Position numbers and translations under genes: made by a program. The notes below the pieces were generated by a model. It searched no databases, was not told the origin of the DNA, and saw only the letters and a list, made by a program, of their open reading frames with translations. 64,000 nt of DNA, from the NCBI RefSeq assembly GCF_020497125.1, contig NW_025422947.1, positions 59,986 to 123,985 of the forward strand. The letters are read 5' to 3'. Each line of letters begins with the position of its first letter. Position 1 is the stretch's first letter. Source of the DNA: Mauremys mutica (Eukaryota; Chordata; Testudines; Geoemydidae). This document shows, piece after piece, positions 1 to 9,900 of the stretch.

Positions 1-469
1 AATAAAAGGGCACAGTTGGGGGAGTTGTACCTCACTGTCGCTACTGATCTGTTGTGCGGTTAGTGAAGAATTCTACGCCAGAGAAGTGTAAAATTACTCC
101 AAGTAAGGTCAAAGATTTGACAAGAGCTCAGGTAGAAATTGCAGGTACTAGTGGTTGATTTTCACCCCAGAGATGGAAGCTGTGGTGTTTTTAGAATCCT
201 GCTCCCTAGTTAAGTGGCATTGGTCACACTCCTGAAGGATGCCATGATTAAACTGGGCACAACTGTCTTTTACCATCTGGCTCCAAAGTTAGATGAAGCA
301 CAGAGAGAAACAGCTGATTCCTTCAGAGCCATTCCATGCCTATGGGTCCCAATCTGGCTGCCTTGTTGACAAGGAGCACTTCCCTGCTGGCCAAACAATG
401 GTAGCCAATGAGGGAATGTATCAGATGTGAAGTTCAGACTGCAGGATACTTGAATGCTGAGTCCAAAGT
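1..469. other. No gene seen
   Basis: I see no open exon, tRNA or transposon end that I can support in this stretch. Its last part lies beside the broken zinc-finger exon that follows on the minus strand. Confidence 0.5.
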
Positions 470-612
470 CTGTGAAAATAGAGCACAGGTGGTTCTAATT
501 CCTCAGCATCTTCCTGCTGGGGTTTCCCCTCCTCATTCTCACTCACGGTCCCATCACCCGATGGGAGACAGAGAGAATGAGACATAGGTCACGCCCTGAA
601 CTTGAGAGAAAG
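470..612 (-). pseudogene. Broken start of a KRAB-ZNF finger exon
   Basis: The minus strand here matches the start of the ZNF-1 finger exon at 24437 and the intron just before it. Shared points are the pyrimidine-rich tract, the GTGATGGGA exon start and the codons for the Glu/Gln-rich segment that precedes the fingers. The acceptor AG is mutated to GG, so the exon could not be spliced at its usual site, and the similarity stops before any finger. It is a remnant of another paralogue lying in the opposite orientation to ZNF-1. It could be the edge of a longer degraded gene copy. Confidence 0.72.
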
Positions 613-2006
613 GAAATCTATGCCAGTACCTGGTTGCTAAACTGCAGCTACAGTTCCTACTCCAGGTGAATCCAAAGCCCGAGAGGTGCAGAGATCCAAC
701 CCCTTATTATTATCTTAGAAACGTTTTGTTCCTTTTTCTATTTTTTGTCTTTCTTTTTATGAAGTTGGAGAACTCCCAGTCTTTCTATTCGATTGGGGTG
801 TAACAGTGCGGCTCGGTGAGGGTGTGAACACCTCTGAAATCTACAAGGGGAAGATGCTAGGAAGAATAGTTCCCCAAATCTTAATAGCCTTAAAACCCTG
901 CCCTATGAAATGACAGAATGCATGCTCCTCACCTGTACAAGCATTGCAAGGAATTGAGCGGTCAGATACGTATTGTTCAGCGAGAGCTGTTTGAATTCTT
1001 TTACTAATGTGTCTCTTAAGGTCTGTATGTATTTTGGGGCGAGAGGGTAAAGAGAAGTATTAGCTACATAATAGTGAAATCTAAGGAGAAAACTAATTAG
1101 CGTTGAGGTTGTGGGCTAAATGTAAGCAATGATTTGGTTTCGGTATTGAAATATTCAGCTGGCTAAATCTGGGTTGCACTGCCTGGGTCAAAATCTCTGA
1201 TTGGGGTTTCGGCATCACTAAATGTGCACCTGCCTTCTTGGGTTGCTCTTTCAGGGTTTATAGGGGTTGGTTTTTCTGCTGTATTAATCTGATGGTTGGA
1301 CTAAATTGACGACTTGATTCCAGCGCAATATCCTTGTTAACTCATTGATTTCCTGATTTGGCCTGAACTTTATCACTGTGTTGTTTAACCCTTAGCTGAG
1401 TGGTGTCTATAGTCATTTAGCCTTAGTGACGTGCGCTCTTGGGATTATTTGTTCATGTTAATAAAACCTGTAACTGGGAAATTGAGTCATTTCTTTCAAT
1501 AAGCAACAGGGGCTGGAACTTTTCTTTGTATATTTCCCTTTAATTCAATCTCCATTTTCTTCATTTCACACTGTTCTAAGTTAAGGAACGTGGAGCAACA
1601 AAAACTGACACAGACCTGTTACTGCCCCATTCGGTGCCCATCCAGCAGGAGCAGAGAACAAACCCCTCCTGGAGCCGGGATTGTCACACTGGACTGGAAA
1701 TACAGACGCGTGTCCCCAAGCTTTGCTGTCTTTCTCCAATCATGGCATAAGGGTGACACCTACACCTGCTTGTAATCACGCCTGGCAGGAAGGAGATCCC
1801 CATGTCCATTGCCTTGGGAGCAGGGGAATCTGGGAGACACTGGGGGCTGTTTACCAGAGCTCAGGAGCAATCTGCTCAGGGGTGATGCAGCAGAAAAGAG
1901 CTGGGTGCTGCTTTCCCCACTTATTTCTCCTTATCCCCTTTCAGTCTCTCCTCTTTCCCTTTCTTCCCCCTCTTCCCCCACCCTCTGGCAGGGAGACTTG
2001 GTCACT
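613..2006. other. No gene; T-rich DNA with an AATAAA near 1460
   Basis: No convincing exon. A single AATAAA hexamer at 1460-1465 could be the end of an old repeat, but I could not define its borders. From about 1900 the plus strand is a long pyrimidine tract. Confidence 0.4.
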
Positions 2007-2650
2007 TCCCTGCTCCCAGGGGCGCTCACTCTCCCATAGCTGGATTGGCCCCTGTGAGCACTAATAGGAGCGAGAGCCTGGGTGCGGGTCAGTCCCTGCA
2101 GCGGCTCTGGGACACACAGGGGCAGGAGGAGGAGCAGAGATGGGGCTAGTTCCCACCTCAGACAGTCCCTGGCCCAGTGAGTGCGGCAGCTGCAGCCTGG
2201 GTTGGGCTTGAAGAAGCCAGGAAGGGGCTGGAGCAGTTGGGGGCTGGTAGGAAGGAAGCAGGAAAACCAAGGAAAAGAGCTGTGGGGCAGCTCCTGGTGG
2301 CTGAGCTTTGTAAGGCATGAGACATTGCTGGTGCTGCTGCCTCCAGTGTGCGCTGGGAGCCGGGGCTGAGCTCTGGGCTGCTGCTGCGGCGCCAGAGGGG
2401 CTGCTCCAGGGACAGACTTTCACTGAAGCGCTTTCTGTGCCCATCCGAGGTGGGGACTTTCTCCAGCTGGACCCAGTCCCAGGCTCTGCTGCCCCTGGCC
2501 AGGGGTCGTAGGCACCAGGGGCCAGAGGGACCCCAGGGGCAGCCCTGGGTGGGCAGAAGAGAGACTCCACACACAGGTCCCAGAAGCTGAGGGATCTGCT
2601 CTTGGGTGGGGTCTGGACAGCGATGGAGCCCCTGCCTCATGCTGCGTCAG
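2007..2650. promoter_or_regulatory. GC-rich segment, relic of a ZNF 5' region
   Basis: Phrases such as CTTTCTCCAGCTGGACC and GGAAGGGGCTGGAGCAGTTG recur here and in the GC-rich 5' regions at 6.5 kb, 10.5 kb and 36.2 kb. This suggests a decayed copy of the promoter/first-exon region of this gene family. No splice donor is certain, and the open frames here are by-products of base composition. Confidence 0.35.
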
Positions 2651-2701
2651 GTGTAGTGTGAGAAACTGCTGTGTGTAGGAATTTGCTACTTATGGTGCAT
2701 T

Positions 2702-2730
2702 GAGCATGCTCACATGAACTGAGCATGCTC
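2702..2730. promoter_or_regulatory. Two identical p53-type half-sites
   Basis: GAGCATGCTC occurs at 2702-2711 and again at 2721-2730, separated by 9 bases. Each fits the p53-family half-site RRRCWWGYYY at every position, and each sits in a 12-bp perfect palindrome. An AATAAA follows at 2731. Use as a response element is inferred from the motif only. Confidence 0.4.
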
Positions 2731-2806
2731 AATAAATCTGCTGAAGCCACTTCCCTTCACCCTGCCCTTTCTCAGAATCAGATTCTGCAGATTGCTATTT
2801 ACAGGG

Positions 2807-3400
2807 TGTCATAAACGTATAGCTACAGGTAGCATAAAATACCCTGTAAAGGGTTAAAAAGCTCAGATAACCTGGTTGGCCCAGGACCAAAAGGACCAAT
2901 AAGGGAAGAAAATACTTTCAAATCTGTGGGGAAAGGTTTTTGTTCTCATGTTCCTTTGTTCTCTCTGGGTCAGCAGGGAACCAGGGCATGGAAAATACAT
3001 CTCCCTAAGCACATGGCATAGAAAAACCTTAGAGTTCTATCCATAGGCAGGTCCTTGCATAGCTTGCTGAGTCACAAGGTGTATCTGCCTTTTCTCAGTG
3101 GGTCGATTGTAGAGCTGATGGTCCGTAATGGGCCATCAAGCAGCTCGGCAGAACTGACACCAACTTGTCTGGGATGTTCCCCGGAAGCAGAGCACAAGTT
3201 TGAAATACGGACAGCAGAGAGCCAATATAACATCAACTACAAAAATGATACACACGTAGAGATGGCATAATTATAATCAGCCAATCAAAACCTCTCCATA
3301 GACCCCTTACATGACAACTTTTCTACAATATTGGCTGCAAATATAGAACAGCGGTCGCAATGGTGATCTATACAGTTCAGATTATGTCAGTAACGTCACA
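2807..3400 (-). mobile_element. Retroviral-type LTR, probably truncated or chimeric
   Basis: It begins TGTCATAAACG and ends TAACGTCACA on the plus strand, so read on the minus strand it starts TGTGACGTTA. Its right 350 bases resemble the complete solo LTR at 18276-19357, while its left part does not, so it may be a different subfamily or a recombinant. The 5-bp flanks (CAGGG and GGAGG) do not match, so no target duplication is seen. The right flank GGAGGTGACA is shared with the LTR fragment ending at 31604, which marks a block duplication. Confidence 0.6.
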
Positions 3401-3420
3401 GGAGGTGACATGGCATCAGT

Positions 3421-4232
3421 GAGACTGATACTGGAAAAGCCTCCAGTTTTGGTGTCCTCATTTGAAAAAGATGTTGTGAAACTGGAGCTGGGGCAGCAAA
3501 GAGCCACCAAATGTTCTGAGGCTATGGCTACACTTGCACTTCAAAGCGCTGCCGCGGCAGCACTTTGAAGCGCTAAGTGTAGTCAAAGCGCCAGCGCTGG
3601 GAGAGAGCTCTCCCATCGGTGTCCGTACTCCACCTCCCTGTGGGGAATAACGTACAGCGCTGGGAGCCGCGCTCCCAGCGCTGGGGCTTTGACCACACTG
3701 GCGCTTTGCAGCGCCGCAATTTGCAGTGCTGGAGAGGGTGTTTTTTCACACCCTGCTGCAGCGCTGCAAATTTGCAAGTGTAGCCATGCCCTGAGGGCTG
3801 GAGAAAAATGCCTTCTAGGGAGCTACTGAAAGAGCTCAACCTGTCCAGCTTATCAAAAGAAGATTGAAAGGTGACTTCATTGAAGTGTTGAAGGGCCTTA
3901 ATGGAGAGAAAAGATTGGGTATTAAAGGGCTCTTGAATCTAGCAGAGAAAGGCCTAATAAGACCCAATGGCTGGAAGGTGAAAAGAGACAAATTCATATG
4001 ACAACAAAGGCACAAAGATTCAACAGCGAGGATGATTGACCACAGGAACAAGTTACCAAGGAAAGTGTTGGATTCGCCATCTCCTGATGTCATTTCATGA
4101 AGACTAGATGCCTTTCTGGAATGTGTTTGCACCCAAAGTAGCTCTTGTGTCATACAGGAGGCTTGTGATATGCAGGGGGTCAGATTAGATGCTCTAATTG
4201 TCTCTTCTGGCCATAAAGTCGACTAATTTCTG
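3421..4232 (+). mobile_element. CR1 LINE 3' end, interrupted by a MITE
   Basis: The text matches the C-terminal coding end and 3' tail of CR1: a block around CTCCAGTTTTGG, one around GGCTGGAGAA and a late one reading GGGGTCAGATTAGATGCTCT. It is decayed and has no open frame. The same segment occurs uninterrupted at 31621-32110, and its tail recurs at 48490-48705 (minus) and 53099-53180. Confidence 0.75.
3520..3791. mobile_element. PIF/Harbinger-like MITE, copy 1 (272 bp)
   Basis: The ends are inverted: the left starts GGCTATGGCTACACTTG and the right ends CAAGTGTAGCCATGCCC. It is flanked by TGA at 3517-3519 and 3792-3794, a 3-bp target duplication. The uninterrupted copy of the host CR1 near 31725 shows the empty site. 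Internally it is rich in AGCGCT, as copy 2 is. The family name is inferred from TIR plus 3-bp duplication. Confidence 0.75.
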
Positions 4233-5030
4233 AAAAATTAAGTGAAGCATTGGGAGCAGCGTCTGATGTTTCCCTGTCTAGCCGGCTTGCTGCCTAGAAC
4301 GAACGCTCCCTGAGTGGGGTGATCCGCAGGGAGTAGCTCAAACCTCCAAAGTGCCTGGCCAGGGGCAGGACATTGGCACAGCAAGGGAGGGGTGTGGCAG
4401 TGACATCACAAAGGCCTTTGGCAGGACCTCAGCCTATTGGTCCAAGGTGGTGGGGAGGTGGTGACCTCACAGAGAGATGCTGACATCAGCCAGGCAGGAC
4501 AGGGGCGAGGGGCCAGGGAGACCTCAGAGACCCCTGTGGCTTTGCTCCAGCAAGTCTCCTTCTCCAGGTCTCTCTTTGAGGACTGAGAGAGTATTCGGGT
4601 TCACGGACGTGAGCGCCAGGAGGAACCTCTTTCGAGTTTTCTCCTTCCCTTTCAGTGATTTTACTAGAAAACAGCCGTACCTGTTTAGAAGGTAAGAGCC
4701 TCCTGGAGGTCTGAAACCTGTTCAGTCTGATCCATCTGGTGACAGTTGAATTCTAGGCATGGAAAACACGAGCTTAAAGAGGCAGAATTTTATTGTGCAC
4801 CTGGGATTTTGTCCCTTAGAATCACCGGGGACATTGGGGTTTGTCCTTTTTGTTTCACCTTTTCCTCCCTCCCTCCCTCCCTCCTTTCTCTTCTTCTCTT
4901 ATTTTGTTCTTTCTCCTGTTCCCCTCCCAACACCAGGAGGGGTGTGTGTGTGTGTTGCGGGGGAGTGCTCTGCAGCTCCCACTGTGGGAGGTCCACCCAA
5001 AAATGTGGGGCTGAAATAGTGCTCAGGCAG
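4233..5030 (+). promoter_or_regulatory. CRE-rich promoter-like unit, copy A
   Basis: This is the first of four paralogous units. It holds three CRE-like octamers (TGACATCA 4401-4408, TGACCTCA 4462-4469, TGACATCA 4481-4488) around an inverted CCAAT box (ATTGG near 4436). Exon-like sequence follows, with an acceptor-like CCCTTTCAG near 4655 and a donor AAGGTAAGAG near 4690. A pyrimidine tract and a short GT run close the unit. It looks like the 5' end of an amplified transcription unit. No protein frame is evident, and the repeat may instead be an unrecognised transposon promoter. Confidence 0.5.
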
Positions 5031-6389
5031 TCAGGGCCGGATTAACCTTCTGTGGGTCCTGGTACCAAACATATTTGTGGGCCCCTATGTAGTCACTGTG
5101 GGCTCCGAGTGTGGGCCTGGTGGGTCAGAGCCATTGGTGCCATAGCATACCCAGTACTGAACCTCAGAGACATTTTTCATTTTGATCACACACCCCTACA
5201 TGACTATATGCATTGCCATACACAGCTCCCTCAGCCCCCGGGTTTTCTCATTGAGCTGTACACCCATGTGGATTTACCAGTGTCCACAGTGAGCAGAACT
5301 TTCATAGTGATCAAGGAAACTCCCCACAGATTTATCTCCTTCCTCATTCAGACCTTCTCTAGCCATGTCTCCAGTACCCCCCATGTCACCAGTCACGGCA
5401 TGTGGTCCTAGTCTCAGCTCAGAGTTCTAAAGCCAGCAGACACCTGATCAGTTCTGACAGATCCCTCCCTCAGCAGCCATCCTGCCATGTGAGCCAGCCA
5501 CCTGCAAACACCATCTCCCCAAAGTCAGGACTTAGCCCTTGGGAATCTGAAGCCACCAGCCTCTCTCCCTCTGCTCCCATCTACATGCTAGTCTGCTACC
5601 TGGTCACCACCACCTCTCCCCATACTTGTTTCCTTTCTACTTTGGAAATGCTCCCACCCAACTGGAAGCTTCCTCTGCCAGCCTGACCTGCTCCCTCTTT
5701 CCCTGCTCCCCTTGACATTCCTGTCCTACTGGTGACCTTTGTTCCTTGAGGTTAACTCCAGTGTCTTTAGCTGCTCTAGCTTAATGGCCCCAGTAGTCAC
5801 AGAGCCACCTGCAGCTTCTCTGGCTATAGCCATGGGGCCAGTTCCCAGAGGCCAGCCTTAGCCAGCTGCAGCTACTAGCTGCAGGAGGGGTGGCAATGCC
5901 AGGGCTGAGCCTGCTTGAACCTTGCAACGGCAGCACTAGGGACTCTAAATCCTCAGCGCTGGCCCTAGGCAGCTGCAGACTCTGGAGTTAGGCACTTCCC
6001 TCCTCTAGGCCATGGCTTTAAATACCTGAGATTCCCATCACCTGCAGCAGAGGCCACCAATTCCCACGCCCCCCTCAGCCAGCACCTAGTCGTGCAGAAA
6101 GTGCAGCCTGAGTGATTTTGGAGGCTGGGGTGCCAGGAGCTTCCCGTCCCTGAGCAGCAGCTCTGCAACAAGCTCACATGCTTCCCAGTTAGGACATTAG
6201 CCGTTACTGACAAGGCTTGTCTGTGTTCTTTTTTTTATCTCATTGTTAGGTGTGAGAAGTATAAACTGTTCAATATGTTCAATTAGTTGGTTAATAAGAT
6301 GTTTATGAGGTAAATCACTGTCTTTAAAATAAGATCCAATCTGGAGCATATGAACTATTGACCCCTGGACTCCATCTCTGAGAGGGGAC
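5031..6389. other. Repeat-like DNA, no gene
   Basis: It opens with GGGCCGGATTAACC, a phrase I recognise as the start of a common turtle interspersed repeat, and continues as C-rich non-coding text to about 5760. From there to 6389 I see nothing beyond low-complexity patches. The open frames have no domain. Confidence 0.4.
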
Positions 6390-6930
6390 TTGTTTACCAT
6401 CAGGGGACAGGCTCAAACCAGTCCAAACTGGTTTTTCCCGCCAAAACCAGCCCTCAGCGTTCCATCTCCTCAGCACTTTTCCCGCCAGCAGCACATTCCT
6501 ACCCCGGCCGGGGGGGGGCTTTCTCCAGCTGGGACCGGCCCCCTGGGCAGCCCCGGGCTCTGCCCGCACCAGCCCCCTGGGCCGGAGCCCCCCGGGGAGT
6601 GAGAGACCCCGGGGGGGCACTGGGGCTGGGCAGGAAAGTGACTCTGCCCCGGGGAACCTGGGAGAAGCCTCAGAGCTGCCTCAGCCCCAGTGGAATTTGG
6701 GGGGCAGAGACTGGGGCCTGGCGGGGGGATCCCCTGTGGTGTGGGGGGAGATGGGGGGTGTCAGGCAGGGAGGGGAGAAGCTGGAGTTGTAGGGGGGGGA
6801 AGGTCAGTGGGAGGCGGGGGGGGTGTTGAACTGTCTCTGTGCAGCCAGGAAATTCCCGGGGGGGGGGTGGCGGGCGGGGGAAGGGGGGGGTTAATTGGAT
6901 CCTGTCCCTGTTTGTGCCACTTGCCTCTCG
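6390..6930 (+). promoter_or_regulatory. GC-rich candidate promoter with two E2F-type sites
   Basis: TTTTTCCCGCCAAAA at 6432-6446 and TTTTCCCGCC at 6477-6486 match the E2F consensus, and they sit just before a GC-rich block with CpGs around 6500-6640. The block resembles those at 2.5 kb and 10.5 kb. It is the best candidate for a ZNF-1 upstream promoter, 4.8 kb before the first coding exon. From 6700 the plus strand becomes strongly G-rich with many G-runs. First exon and start site are not resolved. Confidence 0.45.
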
Positions 6931-7190
6931 CCCCCGATACAAATTCTCTCTAGTTCTGCCCCTTTTCTCTCTCAGTGTCTCACACGGGGCTATAAAATCT
7001 GGGGCGATTCCCCCCCTTTCCCCTCCAATGATCAGCTCTCCCATCTCCCCCGATTTTCCCCGTTCTCCCCATGAGTCTCAAACGTCAGTTTAAAATCTTC
7101 TCTAGTGAGGGGCATTTTCCCACCCATTTTATCTGCAGCGATTTGTCCCTGTGTAGGTGGGAAATTGTTGCCCTGAGTCATTCCCCAGCA
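6931..7190 (+). repeat. Diverged TATAAAAT array, left part
   Basis: Units with a TATAAAATC- or TTTAAAATC-like core (near 6990 and 7090) lie between C/T-rich spacers containing TCTCTC. They resemble the longer run at 8028-8570, so this looks like one old tandem array split by later insertions. Confidence 0.45.
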
Positions 7191-7204
7191 CATGGCTGCC
7201 CCTG

Positions 7205-7727
7205 GAGTGGGCGTGGGATGGCTCAGTGGTTGGAGCACTGGCCTGCTAAACCCAGGGCTGGGAGCTGACTCCTTGAGGGGGCCAAAGGGTCAATGTTGGG
7301 ATATTGTTAGCCTTTTCCAGAGGGTCTGGCTGGAGAGTCTTGCCCACATGCTCGGGGTTTAGCTGATCGCCATATTTGGGGTCGGGAAGGAATTTTCCTC
7401 CAGGGTACATTGGCAGTGGCCCTGGAGGTTTTTCACCTTCCTCCGAAGCATGGGGCAGGGGTCGCTTGCTGGTGGATTATCTGCTACTTGAAGTCTTTAA
7501 ATCATGATTTGGAACATTCAACAGCAGAGTCAAGGGAGAGAATTAGTTCAGGAGTGGGTGGATCGGCTTATGTGGCCTGCATCTTGCAGGAGGTCAGACT
7601 AGATGATCATAATGGTCCCTTCTGATCTTGAATTCTATGATTCTATGATTTAGTTGGGGATTGGCCCTGCTTTGAGCAGGGGGTTGGACTAGATACCTCT
7701 TGAGGTCCCTTCCAGCCCTGATATTCT
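7205..7727 (+). mobile_element. tRNA-derived SINE head with CR1-type tail
   Basis: The start (GGATGGCTCAGTGGTTGGAG, then CTGCTAAACCCAGGG) is a tRNA-like pol III head of the kind found in turtle SINEs. From about 7290 the text is CR1 3'-tail sequence, with AGACTAGATGATCATAATGG and the terminal ATTCTATG repeats at 7631-7649. A second CR1-type end (GGTCCCTTCCAGCC) follows at 7650-7727. It may be one chimeric SINE or two nested insertions. Confidence 0.6.
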
Positions 7728-8027
7728 ATGAGATGCCGGGTCTCTGCCAGGGCAGGGAAGGGAGGTGCACGTGTCCCCCATGGGGACTGCCCAGACCCCT
7801 GTTTCCCAATCCCAGTTGTTGCCCCCTAACTACCAACACAGTTGCCCCCAACCATCAGTTGCCAGTCACCTGCCCGTCCCCCACTGCTGCCCCCTTCCTT
7901 TATCCAGGGACCTTTCAGCTCCCCCTCCCCCTCCCTTTTAATCAGCTCCTCAAAGGGCTCCCTGCTGCCCATGGGAATGGTGGGGGTGGGGGGAACCATT
8001 ACTTTGTGTTTATGTATTGAACAGTTG
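7728..8027. other. Pyrimidine-rich DNA, no gene
   Basis: C/T-rich text with several near-repeats of a CCCAACC type. No exon is supported. Confidence 0.4.
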
Positions 8028-8570
8028 TATAAAATCCAGTCCAACAGTCCCCCTTTTCCACTAGTTCGTTAACAGCAATATAAAATCCCCTCAGATCTTG
8101 GTGTTTTTCTCTCATGTTATCAAATACGCAGTTTGTGACACATTTGCTTTGCAAATCTCAAAGATTCATATAAAATACCCTAAACATTTGCCCCACTGCT
8201 CTCTAGTTGTCTATTTCTAATTGAATATGCCCTGAGATTTTTCCCCTGTCTCTCTAATTATAAAATACTAAGAAAAGCTCAGATTTACACCTTTTCTCAG
8301 ATTCTTGAACATGGATATAAAATGTTTGCAAATGTTGCCCATTTCCTCTTTATTCATTTATCAAATATTGATGTGAAACACTCAGATTTTACCTCCTATC
8401 AACAACTGATATAAAATCCCTCTGATTTTCCACTTGTCTCTATAATTTGCAAAATGGATCCAAAATCTCTCAGATTTCCACCCTTTCTCTTTCATTTCTG
8501 AACATTGCTCTCAAAGCTCAGGTTTTGCCTCTTTCTGTGTCATTATCAAATGTCAGTTAAAAATCCTATC
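8028..8570 (+). repeat. Diverged tandem array with TATAAAAT in each unit
   Basis: TATAAAAT appears at 8028, 8079, 8169, 8259, 8317 and 8410, with degenerate versions near 8468 and 8553. Spacing alternates between about 51-58 and 90-93 bases. Between cores runs a recurring phrase of the type CTCAGATTT followed by C/T-rich text and TCTCT. This is an eroded minisatellite. Each core resembles a TATA box, though nothing else shows promoter use. Confidence 0.55.
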
Positions 8571-9117
8571 GGGTTTGGGGCTGTTCCCCGTGTTTCTAAA
8601 TCCCAGCAACTTCTTCCTTCGAGGGAACCTGTTGCCCTGAGTTCTTCTCCATCCTGGAGGTCGCAGGGGGTGAAATTGCCCAGCGATCATCTTTCCCGAC
8701 TCCTTTGTGAATCATTTGGTCCCTCCTTTACCTCTGTTAAAATGTTTGCCAAAGAAAGAGACCAGCCAGATATTTAATACCCATCAAAGCCTGAGGCCTT
8801 CCCCTGTTTGGGGGGTCAGTGGTTCCCAACCAGTTACAGAAGAGTTGGCTGGACCCTTTTCTCCAGCTGGCATGGGATGAGGAGGTCACTCTGAGTGCAG
8901 TGTGAGTTGAGAAGTATCCCAAACCCCATGGCAAATGGCCTTGGTGAGGGGTTGCTTCCCGCAGTGCTAAGATGCAGCCATCTCTGGGGTGGATCCAGGG
9001 TGGCCATTATTTGCTAGTGACAGGCCATGGACATTTCTTATCTATTTTGTCCCTCCAGGCCTTCCATAGTCCAGTTCAAGAGACATCCCCCAGGGCTCCC
9101 TCTGCCTGTGTGACTGG
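8571..9117. other. No gene seen
   Basis: Unique-looking non-coding sequence. Part of its end (CACTTCTCAGGCACTGTGAG near 9150) has a paralogue near 9980, showing a small local duplication. Confidence 0.4.
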
Positions 9118-9132
9118 CCAGCAGGGGGCGGT
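9118..9132 (+). promoter_or_regulatory. CTCF-like binding site
   Basis: CCAGCAGGGGGCGGT fits the CTCF core CCASYAGRKGGCRSY at every position. It lies 2.1 kb upstream of the first ZNF-1 coding exon, where a boundary element would be plausible. The duplicated segment near 9950 has lost this core. Occupancy is not shown by sequence. Confidence 0.55.
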
Positions 9133-9169
9133 GGTCACTTTCTATCCACTTCTCAGGCACTGTGAGGTA

Positions 9170-9900
9170 ACAGTGTTGCTGGGTGGGGGTGGGGCTGTGG
9201 GGGGAGGTAGCAGCTGAAGGGGGATTGTGGTGGCTGGAGGCCTCTGGGTGGCTGGGCAGGGGGTACCCTAGTGAGGTTGGTGGGTTCTGGAGATTTGGGG
9301 GTTCAGGGGGTGGGTGTGATGTGCCCAGCCCTGAGGCTGTGGGTCCTGGAGGTGGGTATCGCTGGGGGCCTGGTGGCTGCAGAACAGCCGGGGTGGGCGT
9401 CTCTTGGGGAGGTGGGACAGGGGGTTAGAGGGAGCCTGGTGCTGTGCCAGGGGCTCTGTCTGGGCTTCCCCCGCAGACTCCTGGGCTCGCTGCCCTGCCC
9501 AGTGCACAGAGTGTGTGTGGGAGAATCCCCGGCGCTAGGCCAGGGGGTGCCCCTGTAAAGCATCAGGGGATCCCGCAGGGGGGAGGAGGGGGTGCCAGGC
9601 AAAGGGCAGGGCAGATCCTGCTGGAGGGCAGGGGGGGATCCTAGGCAGGCAGTGAGGGACTGAGTTCCTAGTGGGGGTCCCTTTTGGGGGGTCTCTGGCT
9701 GTTGGGGTCTCTTGGTGGGGGGAACCCTTTGGGATTCCCAACCTGGCAGTGACGGTCTGGTGGGGGTTCTCTGGCCAGTGGGGCTCTGAGGGGTATCTGA
9801 GGTCCCTGGCTACGGACTCTGGGGGCTGGGTCCCAGGGAATATCTGGGTGGGGGCTGGCTGGGGTTCTGGGGGCTGCTCCTCGCTTCTTCTCCCTGATTA
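9170..9900 (+). repeat. G-rich low-complexity tract
   Basis: The plus strand is dominated by runs of three to six G separated by short T/C-containing phrases (GGTGGG, GGGGTC, CTGGGG), with a loose 30-50-base periodicity. Many four-run clusters could form G-quadruplexes. Open frames on both strands are Gly- or Pro-rich artefacts. Confidence 0.5.

Noticed and set aside
2807..3400. A complete solo LTR with target duplication
   Set aside because: The flanks CAGGG and GGAGG differ, so I list it only as a truncated or chimeric LTR.
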